This document shows, in pieces, positions 51,750-59,785 of a stretch of DNA of 64,000 bases; within the stretch, counting starts at the first letter, position 1; every line of letters starts with the position of its first letter. A model generated the notes under the pieces. It made no database searches and had not been told where the DNA came from. It worked only from the letters and a program-made list of their open reading frames with translations. Source of the stretch: Aliidongia sp035943795 (GTDB lineage: Bacteria; Pseudomonadota; Alphaproteobacteria; ATCC43930; CGMCC-115725); contig NZ_DASZBY010000005.1 in NCBI RefSeq assembly GCF_035943795.1, positions 1-64,000 of the forward strand, read 5' to 3'. Position numbers and translations under genes: made by a program.

Positions 51750-52865
51750 GTGCGACCGTTGGAAGGACTCCTGGTCCTCGACTTTTCGACCCTCCTCCCG
51801 GGACCGCTCGCCAGCCTGATCCTCGCCGAGGCCGGCGCGGACGTCATCAAGGTCGAACGTCCGGGGCGTGGCGATGACATGCGGACTTACGATCCGAAGA
51901 TCGGGGACGACAGCGCCAACTTCGTCATGCTGAACCGCGGCAAGCAGAGCGTCGTCATCGATCTCAAGGCACCGGACGCGGCCGCGCGATTGCAGCCGCT
52001 GCTCGCGAAGGCCGACATCGTCGTCGAACAGTTCCGCCCGGGCGTCATGGACCGTCTCGGCCTCGGGTACGAAGCGTTGCGCACCATCAATCCGAAGCTG
52101 ATCTATTGCTCCATCAGCGGATGGGGCCAGACCGGTCCGAAGGCCAAGGTCGCCGCGCATGACCTCAACTACATGGCAGAGACGGGCGTGCTCGGGCTGA
52201 GTGCCGGCATCGATGGCGCGCCGGTCCTGCCGCCGGTGCTCGCCGCGGACGTGGCCGGCGGCGCTTTGCCGGCAGTGATGAACATCCTGTTGGCGTTGCG
52301 CCGGCGCGATCTGACGGGAGAAGGCGCCTATCTCGACGTTGCCATGGGCGACAATCTGTTTGCTTTCACTTACTGGGGGCTCGGCAACGGTTTTTCCGGC
52401 GCGGGGTGGCCGGTACCCGGCCGTGAACTCGTCACCGGCGGCACGCCCCGCTACCAGATTTATCGCACCAGCGACGGGCGATACCTTGCTGCGGCCCCGC
52501 TCGAAGACAAGTTCTGGGAAAACTTTACCCGGATCATCGAACTTCCCGGCCAGTTTTGCGCGTCGTCAGCCGAGCCGCGGGCCGTGATCGCCGCGGTGTC
52601 CGAGCGCATCGGTGCCCGCACGGCGGCCGAATGGCAGCAGGTTTTCTCGGGCCAGGACGTCTGCTGCTCCATCGTCGTCACCCTCGAAGAAGCGGTGAAC
52701 GACCCGCATGTCGCGGCGCGCCGCCTGTTCGCTCACAAGCTTCAGGCGGGAGGACGGGACCTCCCGGCTTTACCCATCCCACTGGCCTCCATCTTCCGTG
52801 AGGAGGCCTCCCGCTCCGTAGCACCGACGCTCGGCGCATCGACTACGGCGCTCCTCGAGAGCTGA
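51750..52865 (+). CDS. CaiB/BaiF-family protein, alpha-methylacyl-CoA racemase-like
   Basis: A 371-residue class III CoA-transferase-fold protein. GTG start with GGGAGG upstream. LEGLLVLDFSTLLPGPLASL is the family opening. The segments AAHDLNYMAETGVLGL and LAADVAGGALPAVMNILLAL place it nearest AMACR, whose catalytic His and Asp lie in these two segments. A racemase would convert 2-methylacyl-CoA epimers before dehydrogenation, hinting at a methyl-branched substrate or intermediate. It could instead be a true CoA-transferase. Confidence 0.83.
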   Translation: MRPLEGLLVLDFSTLLPGPLASLILAEAGADVIKVERPGRGDDMRTYDPKIGDDSANFVMLNRGKQSVVIDLKAPDAAARLQPLLAKADIVVEQFRPGVMDRLGLGYEALRTINPKLIYCSISGWGQTGPKAKVAAHDLNYMAETGVLGLSAGIDGAPVLPPVLAADVAGGALPAVMNILLALRRRDLTGEGAYLDVAMGDNLFAFTYWGLGNGFSGAGWPVPGRELVTGGTPRYQIYRTSDGRYLAAAPLEDKFWENFTRIIELPGQFCASSAEPRAVIAAVSERIGARTAAEWQQVFSGQDVCCSIVVTLEEAVNDPHVAARRLFAHKLQAGGRDLPALPIPLASIFREEASRSVAPTLGASTTALLES

Positions 52866-52876
52866 AAGACCGGCAC

Positions 52877-53878
52877 ATGCGCAGTTATCGCGTCTGGGAG
52901 CATGGGCTCCCCTCGACCATGCGGATCGATACCTTACCCGACCTCGTTCCCCAACACGGCGAGATGGTGGTCGACGTCAAGGCGGCCGGCATCAATTTCC
53001 CGGACACGCTGGTCATTTCCGGCAAGTACCAGATCCTGCCGTGCCGCCCGTTCACTCCCGGCAAAGATCTTGCCGGTGTCGTCTGCAGCGTCGGTCGGGG
53101 TATCACGGGGTATGCCGTCGGCGACCGCGTCATGGCGCAGGTCGAGCATGGCGCCTTCGCCGACCAGGCCGTCGTTCAACCGCGACAAACATACAGGCTG
53201 CCGGACGGGATGAGCTTCGAGGCGGGCGCGGCCATGGGGCTCGTCTATCAGACGGCACATTTCGCCCTCGTCGAGCGCGGCCGATTCCGCAAGGGCGAAA
53301 CCGTCCTGATCGGCGGGGCCGCCGGTGGCGTCGGCATGGCCGCCATCCAGATTGCCAAGGGGCTGGGCGCCCGGGTCCTGGCGGCCGTACGCTCCCCTGA
53401 CGAAGCCGCGTTGGTGCTGGAAGCGGGCGCCGATGCGGCGATCGATCTCGCGGTCGAGAACTTGCGGGACGACCTGAGGGCCCAGGTGCATGCCGCCACC
53501 GAAGGCCGGGGCGCCGATGTCGTACTGGACCCTCTCGGTGCCGATTTCTTCACCGCTGCCTTGCGCGCCATGGCCTGGTGCGGTCGATTGGTCGTGATCG
53601 GATTCGCCGCAGGCGACATTCCGAGCGTCAAGGTCAATTACCTGCTCGTGAAGAATATTTCGATCAGCGGCCTGCAATGGAGCGACTATCGCGACCGGAC
53701 ACCGGAGCGGATCCAGGCGGTCCAGAGCGAGCTTTTCGGCCTCTGGCGCACTGGCGCCATCCGGCCGCGTATCATGCGGGTATTCCCGTTCGAGGCGCTG
53801 CCTGAGGCACTGGAGCTCGTCGCCGATGGCAAGGTCCAGGGTAAGGCGGTCGTCACCGTCGGAACACCGGCAGCATGA
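52877..53878 (+). CDS. Zinc-free quinone oxidoreductase-like MDR enzyme
   Basis: A 333-residue medium-chain reductase. MRSYRVWEHGLPSTMRIDTL is the NADPH:quinone-reductase-type opening; NFPDTLVISGKYQ and the nucleotide motif GGAAGGVGMAAIQIAKGLGA follow. The structural-zinc Cys cluster is absent. Such enzymes reduce enones or 2-enoyl-CoAs with NADPH. In this operon it may reduce an unsaturated intermediate. Overlaps the next gene by ATGA. Confidence 0.88.
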   Translation: MRSYRVWEHGLPSTMRIDTLPDLVPQHGEMVVDVKAAGINFPDTLVISGKYQILPCRPFTPGKDLAGVVCSVGRGITGYAVGDRVMAQVEHGAFADQAVVQPRQTYRLPDGMSFEAGAAMGLVYQTAHFALVERGRFRKGETVLIGGAAGGVGMAAIQIAKGLGARVLAAVRSPDEAALVLEAGADAAIDLAVENLRDDLRAQVHAATEGRGADVVLDPLGADFFTAALRAMAWCGRLVVIGFAAGDIPSVKVNYLLVKNISISGLQWSDYRDRTPERIQAVQSELFGLWRTGAIRPRIMRVFPFEALPEALELVADGKVQGKAVVTVGTPAA

Positions 53879-55389
53879 GCGCCCTGTCGACGAACGCAAC
53901 GGTCGTGGTTATCGGTGCGGGCGCCATGGGCTCGGGGATCGCGCAAGTGGCCGCGCAGGCCGGCCATCCCGTCCTGCTCTATGATGCCCGGGATGGGGCG
54001 GCGAAGAAGGGACGCGAGGGTGTCCTGGCAAATCTCGGCCGCCTCGTCGAGAAGGGCCGGTTGGAACCGGACGATGCGGCCGCGACGGCAGCCCGGCTGA
54101 CCGTCGCAGCCTCGCTGATGGAACTGAAGGGCGCGCGCCTCGTCGTGGAAGCGATCGTCGAGGACCTCGCAATCAAGCGCAAGCTGTTCGGCGAAATCGA
54201 GGATCTGGTGGCGGAAGAAACGATCCTCGCCACCAACACCTCGTCGCTCTCGGTGACGGCGATTGCCGCCGGCTTGCGCCATCCTCATCGGGTCTGCGGG
54301 CTGCACTTCTTCAATCCCGCGCCCGTGATGGCGCTGGTCGAGATCGTCTCCGGACTCGCATCCGATGCCGAGGTCCTCGACGTTCTCGTGGCAACGGCTC
54401 GGTCGTGGGGCAAAGTGCCCGTCCGCGCGACCTCGACGCCGGGATTCATCGTCAATCGGGTGGCGAGACCCTTCTATGCGGAAGGGTTGCGCTTGCTCGA
54501 AGAGGCGGCGTCCGACGTGCCGACCCTCGACGCGATCATGCGCGAGGCCGGCGGCTTTCGCATGGGACCTTTCGAGCTCATGGATCTGATTGGGCACGAC
54601 GTCAATTTTGCGGTCACCCGCTCCGTCTTCGAGGCGAATTTCTGTGATCCGCGTTTTCGCCCGTCGCTCGTGCAACAGGAGCTTGTCGCGGCGGGTTGGC
54701 TTGGCCGGAAAACGGGCCGCGGCTTTTACGATCACGCGGCGGGTGCCGCGCCGCCCCGGGTTCGGACCTGTTCGCCGGCACCGGCACCTCGGTCGGTCGT
54801 GATCGAAGGGGTGTTGGGTCCTGCCGAGCCGCTCGCGGCCGCCCTGGCAAATGCCGGGATTCCCGTCGAGTGTCGTCCGGGCGAAGGTTTGATACGGATG
54901 GAAGGGGCGACCCTCGCCTTGTCCGATGGCAGAACCGCGACGGCACGGGTCGCGGGCGGCGCGGCGGCCGACCTCGTGCTGTTCGACGTCGCGCTTGACT
55001 ATGTCACTGCCAAGCGCGTTGCCATCGCCAAGGCGGACCAGGCGCCGGATGCCGCCATCGCCACCGCGGCAGGATTGTTCCAGTCTCTCGGCAAGACGGT
55101 GTCATTGATCGGGGATCTCCCGGGGCTCGTCGTGTTGCGCACCGTCGCCATGCTGGCCAACGAGGCAGCCGAGGCAGCCCATCTCGGGGTCGCGACGCCG
55201 TCGGACATCGACCGTGCGATGAAACTGGGCCTCAACTATCCCAAAGGTCCTTTGGCCTGGGCACAAGACATCGGCGTCGGACGTGTGCTCGAAACGCTGG
55301 AGGCCCTGCAGGCCGCTTATGGTGATGACCGGTACCGGGCGTCGCTTTTCCTGCGCCGTCGCGCCGCCAGCGGCATGGCGCTGATGTAA
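53875..55389 (+). CDS. 3-hydroxyacyl-CoA dehydrogenase, two C-terminal domains (PaaH-like)
   Basis: A 504-residue enzyme. NAD motif VVIGAGAMGSGIAQVAAQAG, intact HFFNPAPVMALVE active-site block, a first C-terminal domain (GGFRMGPFELMDLIGHDVNF) and a second one (LGLNYPKGPLAWAQDIGVGR), as in PaaH. It should carry out the 3-hydroxyacyl-CoA oxidation of a dicarboxylyl- or straight-chain product after ring opening. Last gene of the operon; the activator gene follows after 163 bases. Confidence 0.92.
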   Translation: MSALSTNATVVVIGAGAMGSGIAQVAAQAGHPVLLYDARDGAAKKGREGVLANLGRLVEKGRLEPDDAAATAARLTVAASLMELKGARLVVEAIVEDLAIKRKLFGEIEDLVAEETILATNTSSLSVTAIAAGLRHPHRVCGLHFFNPAPVMALVEIVSGLASDAEVLDVLVATARSWGKVPVRATSTPGFIVNRVARPFYAEGLRLLEEAASDVPTLDAIMREAGGFRMGPFELMDLIGHDVNFAVTRSVFEANFCDPRFRPSLVQQELVAAGWLGRKTGRGFYDHAAGAAPPRVRTCSPAPAPRSVVIEGVLGPAEPLAAALANAGIPVECRPGEGLIRMEGATLALSDGRTATARVAGGAAADLVLFDVALDYVTAKRVAIAKADQAPDAAIATAAGLFQSLGKTVSLIGDLPGLVVLRTVAMLANEAAEAAHLGVATPSDIDRAMKLGLNYPKGPLAWAQDIGVGRVLETLEALQAAYGDDRYRASLFLRRRAASGMALM

Positions 55390-55510
55390 CGGGCACGATC
55401 CGCTTTCGGAGATTGGCAGCCTGGGTGGATCCAGCAGGCTCCCGGCTCGATTTCGACCCGGTTGCCGCCCGGGCGGTCCGTGGTTGCCACTGGTGCGGGC
55501 CTCATGCGAA

Positions 55511-55527
55511 TGTCCATGGAAACGACA
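55511..55527. promoter_or_regulatory. Enhancer dyad TGTC-N9-GACA before the activator gene
   Basis: TGTCCATGGAAACGACA is an exact dyad, 26 bases before the GTG start of the sigma-54 activator. No -24/-12 box is near it. This position would suit repression by the activator of its own gene, a common arrangement for such regulators. Confidence 0.6.
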
Positions 55528-55552
55528 AAAATGCCAACGGGGAAACACACCG

Positions 55553-57211
55553 GTGACTGACAGGCCAGGGACTTCGATCGATGGCATCATCGCTCGAAAC
55601 GGCGAGGGACGGATCACCCTATCGCAGGGCATCGGCACCGATCCCCGCCTGCAGGCCCTCGTGAGCGACAAGGCCTGGCTGCGCGAAGCGCGTGCGCGGC
55701 GCGTTCAATCCGTCATCATCGATCGCCAGAAACTGATAGCTCTCATCACGCAGACGCCCGAGGGTGAACTGATCCTGTTCAGCCGTCTCTCGAGCGGGAC
55801 CGTTCTCGAGTTCCTGAGCTCGGTGGATTTCGCCTACGACATTCTCGATCACATCCTAAACGATCCCTTCGAAGCCGTGACGGTCGTCGATGCCGACGGG
55901 AAGGTCGTTTACTTCTCGCCCGTGCACGAGAAGTTCTTCGGTCTCGGCCACGGCGAAGCCAACGGCCGTCCGGTCCGCGAGGTCATCGAGAATACCCGCC
56001 TCGACATGGTGGTCAAATCGGGCAAGGCCGAAATCGGCGTCATCCAGGAGATGAGGGGCTCTCAACGGGTCGTCTCCCGCGTGCCGATCCGCCACGACGG
56101 CAAGATCGTCGGGGCGATGGGTCGAGTCATGTTCAAGGGGCCCGAGCAGGTTGAGAAGCTGAGCCGCCGTGTGAATGCGCTCGAGAGCAAGGTCGCGTTT
56201 TACAAACGCGAGGCGGCCTCGCTGCGTCGCAAGACCTACGGGCTGGACGATCTGATTGGCGACTCGCCCGAGATGCGGCGCCTGCGGCGCGAGATCATCA
56301 AGGTCGCCCCGCTCGAACTTCCCGTGCTGATCCGCGGCGAGAGCGGAACCGGCAAGGAACTCGTGGCCCATTCCCTGCATCGCCTCAGCCCGCGCCGGGA
56401 AGAGAAGATGGTCATGGTCAATGCCGCGGCGCTGCCTTCCACGCTCGTCGAGTCGGAGCTGTTCGGCTACGAGGCCGGCGCCTTCACGGGAGCCGATCGC
56501 AAGGGGCGGCGCGGCAAGTTCGAGCAGGCGTCAGACGGCTCGATCTTCCTCGATGAGATCGGTGATATGCCGATCGAGGTGCAGGTCAAGCTCCTCCGCG
56601 TCCTCCAGGATCATGTCATCGAGCCGATCGGCAGCGAGCGGGCGATCGAGGTCAATTTTCGACTCATTACGGCGACAAACCGGAATTTGCAGCAGCTCGT
56701 CTCCGAGGAGAAGTTCCGCCTGGATCTGTTCTACCGAATTTCGACGATTACCATCGACGTGCCGCCGCTGCGCAAGCGCCTCGACGACATTCCCCTGCTG
56801 GTGGACCACTTCCTGCGGGAATACGCCTCGCTTCATGGTCAACGCTCGGCGATCACGGACGAGGCCATGTCCTATCTGATGGAGCAGAGCTGGCCGGGCA
56901 ACGTCCGGCAGCTCTATCACGAGATCGAGCGCGCGCTGGTCTTTGCAGAAAACGGGCGCATCACCATGAGCCTGCTGACCGACCATTCGGTGCCGCCCTC
57001 GGCTTCGGATGCCATGGCATTCCCCGGGACACGGGGCGCCGAGCCGGAACCGACCACATTGAAGGCGGCAATCGAGAATCTCGAACTCAAGCTCATTCGC
57101 GAAGCGCTGGAGCGGCGGAGAGGGAACAAGAAGCGCGTCGCGGAAGAGCTCGGGATCTCTCGATCGTACATATACAAGATCCTCGGAGAGCAGGGGCCGC
57201 GAGAAGGCTGA
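55553..57211 (+). CDS. Sigma-54-dependent activator with PAS domain
   Basis: A 552-residue enhancer-binding protein. Residues 1-95 are an unassigned N-terminal domain; about 95-200 a PAS sensor (FEAVTVVDADGKVVYFSPVH); a coiled linker near 200-225; then the AAA+ domain with Walker A GESGTGKE (262-269), the sigma-54 contact loop GAFTGA (309-314) and Walker B IFLDEIGD (331-338). The Fis-type HTH at the C terminus is GNKKRVAEELGISRSYIYKI. I chose a GTG at 55553; no in-frame ATG is near. It is the obvious activator of the promoters described here. Confidence 0.92.
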   Translation: MTDRPGTSIDGIIARNGEGRITLSQGIGTDPRLQALVSDKAWLREARARRVQSVIIDRQKLIALITQTPEGELILFSRLSSGTVLEFLSSVDFAYDILDHILNDPFEAVTVVDADGKVVYFSPVHEKFFGLGHGEANGRPVREVIENTRLDMVVKSGKAEIGVIQEMRGSQRVVSRVPIRHDGKIVGAMGRVMFKGPEQVEKLSRRVNALESKVAFYKREAASLRRKTYGLDDLIGDSPEMRRLRREIIKVAPLELPVLIRGESGTGKELVAHSLHRLSPRREEKMVMVNAAALPSTLVESELFGYEAGAFTGADRKGRRGKFEQASDGSIFLDEIGDMPIEVQVKLLRVLQDHVIEPIGSERAIEVNFRLITATNRNLQQLVSEEKFRLDLFYRISTITIDVPPLRKRLDDIPLLVDHFLREYASLHGQRSAITDEAMSYLMEQSWPGNVRQLYHEIERALVFAENGRITMSLLTDHSVPPSASDAMAFPGTRGAEPEPTTLKAAIENLELKLIREALERRRGNKKRVAEELGISRSYIYKILGEQGPREG

Positions 57212-57244
57212 ACGGGGCCGGCCTGCAATTCGAACGGTTTCGCC

Positions 57245-58048
57245 CTAAACGATCTCGCCGGCCGCGAGCGCGTCGCGCAGTTTCGATCTCATCCATAACG
57301 TTCCGCCGGCCGTGTAGCCGCCGTCGATCGCGATCTCGGCGCCCGTGACGTAGCTCGACTCGTCGCTGGCCAGGAAAAGCACGACGTTCGCGCATTCGTC
57401 GGGAGCGCCTTCGCGCTGCAGGGGGGCCGCTCGCCGTCCTGCCTCGGCATGCCCGGGGGCGCTGTTCCTGCTGAAGGTCGTTCCTCCGATCACGCCGGGG
57501 TGAATCGAATTTACCCGGACGCCCCATTCCGCGAACTCGACCGCGGCGGTCTTGGTCAGCCCGCGCAGGCCCCATTTGCTGGCACAATAGGCGGCATCAT
57601 TGTGCGCGGTAAGACCGGCGGTCGACGAGACGTTGATGATGGAGCCGCCGCCCGAGCGCCGCATCACCGGTGCCGCCCATTTCATCCCCAGCAGCGGACC
57701 CGTGAGATTGACATCGATCGTGCGATACCAGGCATCGAGCGCGGTATCGGCGATACCCTGCCGCGAGATCGTCCCGGCATTGTTGACGAGGACGTTCACG
57801 CCTCCGAACTCGCTCTCCGCCAGTCTCATGACGTCGACCCATTGAGCTTCGTCGGTGACGTCATGGCGAGCTGCGATGGCTCGTCCGCCTGCCTGGCGCA
57901 ACTCGGAAACCAGGTCGTTCAACCCGTCGCGGGCGAGATCGGTCAGCACGACCGACGCACCCTCGCGAGAGAATAGCCGTGCTTCGGCGGCGCCCTGTCC
58001 TCCCGCTGCGCCGGTAATGATGGCGACCTTCTCATGTAGCCTGCCCAT
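57245..58048 (-). CDS. SDR-family oxidoreductase
   Basis: A 267-residue dehydrogenase. TGAAGGQGAAEA replaces the usual TGxxxGxG with Gly-Gln-Gly; NNAG, INVSSTAG and YCASKWGLRG supply the full Asn-Ser-Tyr-Lys tetrad; VTGAEIAIDGGYTAGG closes it. The ATG at 58048 has GGGAGG upstream; longer readings to 58243 are unsupported. It converges with the activator gene and is divergent from the thiolase gene, with a sigma-54-like box 51 bases upstream. Confidence 0.88.
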   Translation of the reverse strand: MGRLHEKVAIITGAAGGQGAAEARLFSREGASVVLTDLARDGLNDLVSELRQAGGRAIAARHDVTDEAQWVDVMRLAESEFGGVNVLVNNAGTISRQGIADTALDAWYRTIDVNLTGPLLGMKWAAPVMRRSGGGSIINVSSTAGLTAHNDAAYCASKWGLRGLTKTAAVEFAEWGVRVNSIHPGVIGGTTFSRNSAPGHAEAGRRAAPLQREGAPDECANVVLFLASDESSYVTGAEIAIDGGYTAGGTLWMRSKLRDALAAGEIV

Positions 58049-58098
58049 TGCGTGCCTCCCTCTTCTCGCTTGCCGGTCCTGGTTTCCGAGGGTCGACC

Positions 58099-58114
58099 AG
58101 CAAGGCGGATGCCA
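58099..58114 (-). promoter_or_regulatory. Sigma-54-like promoter of the SDR gene
   Basis: On the minus strand: TGGCATC-CGCC-TTGCT; the GG and GC elements and spacing are right, with two mismatches in the -24 half. Expected transcript start near 58088, about 40 bases before the ATG at 58048. Confidence 0.55.
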
Positions 58115-58155
58115 GCGCCCGCCCGGCAGGCTGCGGCGTCGTCCAGCGCGGAGAT

Positions 58156-58172
58156 TGTCCGGGCCAACGACA
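58156..58172. promoter_or_regulatory. Enhancer dyad shared by the divergent SDR and thiolase promoters
   Basis: TGTCCGGGCCAACGACA is an exact dyad and the symmetry extends to GATTGTC-N9-GACAATC (58153-58175), the best-formed copy in the window. It lies 42 bases from the minus-strand box and 66 bases from the plus-strand box. A CGTC-N6-GACA near-relative is at 58181-58194. Confidence 0.65.
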
Positions 58173-58237
58173 ATCGATGCCGTCCCGGCCGACAGCCGAT
58201 GATCTTCCGGCGCCCCCGTGCGGGCCTGCCGCTTGGC

Positions 58238-58253
58238 TGGCACCGGCAGTGCA
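58238..58253 (+). promoter_or_regulatory. Sigma-54 promoter of the thiolase gene
   Basis: TGGCACC-GGCA-GTGCA has the GG and GC elements at the right spacing with two mismatches to TGGCACG-N4-TTGCW. Expected transcript start near 58264, 33 bases before the ATG. Confidence 0.65.
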
Positions 58254-58296
58254 AGTTGCCGCCAGGAAATAGCGGGACGTCTAGGAGGAGACCGAG

Positions 58297-59505
58297 ATGC
58301 AAGACGTTTTCATTTGCGATTACATCCGCACGCCGATCGGCCGGTTCGGAGGCGCCCTGGCGGAGGTCCGGGCCGACGACTTGGCCGCCATCCCGTTGAA
58401 AGGCCTGATCCGTCGCAATCAGAGGACGGATTGGGCAGCGGTCGATGACGTCATCCTGGGCTGCGCCAATCAGGCGGGGGAGGATAATCGCAATGTCGCA
58501 CGCATGGCCCTTCTGCTCGCCGGCCTGCCAATTGGCGTGCCCGGTTCGACGGTCAACCAACTCTGTGGCTCGGGAATGAGTGCCGTGATCGCCGGCGCTC
58601 GTGCCATCAAGGCCGGCGAAGCCGACCTGATCATCGCCGGCGGTGTCGAATCGATGTCCCGGGCTCCCTTCGTCCTGCCGAAAGCCGACCAGGCCTTCTC
58701 GCGAAATGCGGAAATCTACGACACGACGATCGGCTGGCGCTTTGTCAATGCGCTGATGAAGCAGTCGTATGGCGTAGAGTCGATGCCGGAAACCGGCGAG
58801 AATATCGCCGAGGATTACGACATCGGTCGTGATGACCAGGATGCCTTCGCCGCTCGTTCGCAGGCCAAAGCCGTCGCGGCGCAGGCGAGTGGCAGGCTCG
58901 CTCGCGAAATCATCTCCGTCGCCGTGCCGCAGCGCAAGGGCGAACCGGTTCTTGTCGAGAAGGACGAGCATCCGCGCGGCGACACGACGATCGAGAGGCT
59001 CGCGAAATTGCCGACACCCTTCCGCCAGATCGGCGGAACCGTGACCGCGGGGAATGCATCAGGCATCAACGACGGTGCCGCCGCTCTGGTGCTCGCCTCC
59101 ACGACCGGCATCACGCGGCACGGATTGACCCCTTTGGCCAGGATCGTCGGTGGCGCTGCCGCTGGCGTACCACCGCGCATCATGGGCATCGGGCCGGTAC
59201 CGGCCACGCGGAAACTCTGCGAACGGCTGGGCCTCACGCCGGCGGACTTTGATATCGTCGAGTTGAACGAGGCCTTTGCCAGCCAGGGGATCGCCGTCCT
59301 GCGCGAACTGGGTATCAGCGAAGAAGCATCATTCGTAAATCCCAACGGAGGGGCGATCGCTCTCGGCCATCCGCTCGGCATGTCCGGCGCACGCATCACC
59401 GGTACGGCGGCCCTGGAGCTTTCGCTTCGAGGCGCGCGTCGCGCCCTGGCGACCATGTGCATCGGTGTCGGGCAGGGGATCGCCATCGCCCTCGAAGCGC
59501 CTTGA
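58297..59505 (+). CDS. Acetyl-CoA acyltransferase (thiolase), PcaF-like
   Basis: A 402-residue thiolase. The acyl-accepting Cys90 lies in VNQLCGSGMSAV; GGVESMSRAPFVLP, the His of ALGHPLGMSG and the second catalytic Cys in CIGVGQGIAIAL (near residue 388) are all present. It is nearest the 3-oxoadipyl-CoA thiolase group, which fits cleavage of a dicarboxylyl-CoA after ring opening. AGGAGGAGA ribosome site. It supplies the thiolysis step missing from the 11-gene operon. Confidence 0.92.
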   Translation: MQDVFICDYIRTPIGRFGGALAEVRADDLAAIPLKGLIRRNQRTDWAAVDDVILGCANQAGEDNRNVARMALLLAGLPIGVPGSTVNQLCGSGMSAVIAGARAIKAGEADLIIAGGVESMSRAPFVLPKADQAFSRNAEIYDTTIGWRFVNALMKQSYGVESMPETGENIAEDYDIGRDDQDAFAARSQAKAVAAQASGRLAREIISVAVPQRKGEPVLVEKDEHPRGDTTIERLAKLPTPFRQIGGTVTAGNASGINDGAAALVLASTTGITRHGLTPLARIVGGAAAGVPPRIMGIGPVPATRKLCERLGLTPADFDIVELNEAFASQGIAVLRELGISEEASFVNPNGGAIALGHPLGMSGARITGTAALELSLRGARRALATMCIGVGQGIAIALEAP

Positions 59506-59576
59506 TGGGGACAGTGCTGGAAGCAGGCCCGGGGGCCACGTTCCGGTGGGACACCAGGCACGGGCTACGCCAGGAG

Positions 59577-59593
59577 CGTCGCTCGTGCGGACA
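59577..59593. promoter_or_regulatory. Enhancer dyad (one mismatch)
   Basis: CGTCGCTCGTGCGGACA matches TGTC-N9-GACA at seven of eight fixed positions and lies about 104 bases upstream of the sigma-54 box at 59697, in the usual enhancer range. Confidence 0.5.
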
Positions 59594-59667
59594 GGTGTAA
59601 TCTCCAGGTGCAGGGCAAGTCGCCCAATCCGCGGGGAATGCCCCGGATCACGGGCTGATTTCCGGCT

Positions 59668-59685
59668 CTCGGCGAAAACGCCGAG
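59668..59685. repeat. Hairpin CTCGGCG-AAAA-CGCCGAG between thiolase and SDR genes
   Basis: A perfect seven-base stem with an AAAA loop lies 163 bases after the thiolase stop and ends 11 bases before the next sigma-54 box. No U tract follows, so it is not a classic terminator; it may still end or stabilise the thiolase transcript. Confidence 0.5.
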
Positions 59686-59696
59686 CCAAATCAGAC

Positions 59697-59712
59697 TGGC
59701 ACGCGGCTTGCG
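59697..59712 (+). promoter_or_regulatory. Sigma-54 promoter of the second SDR gene
   Basis: TGGCACG-CGGC-TTGCG is an exact match to TGGCACG-N4-TTGC. Expected transcript start near 59723, about 63 bases before the ATG at 59786. Confidence 0.8.
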
Positions 59713-59785
59713 CTCTCCGCTCACGAGAGACGGACGCCATCGCTTAACACAAAATTGCTGGCCGGCAGGGTCGGAAAGGGAACTC

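Noticed and set aside
59668..59685. Hairpin considered as a rho-independent terminator after the thiolase gene
   Set aside because: No U tract follows the stem; kept only as a hairpin.
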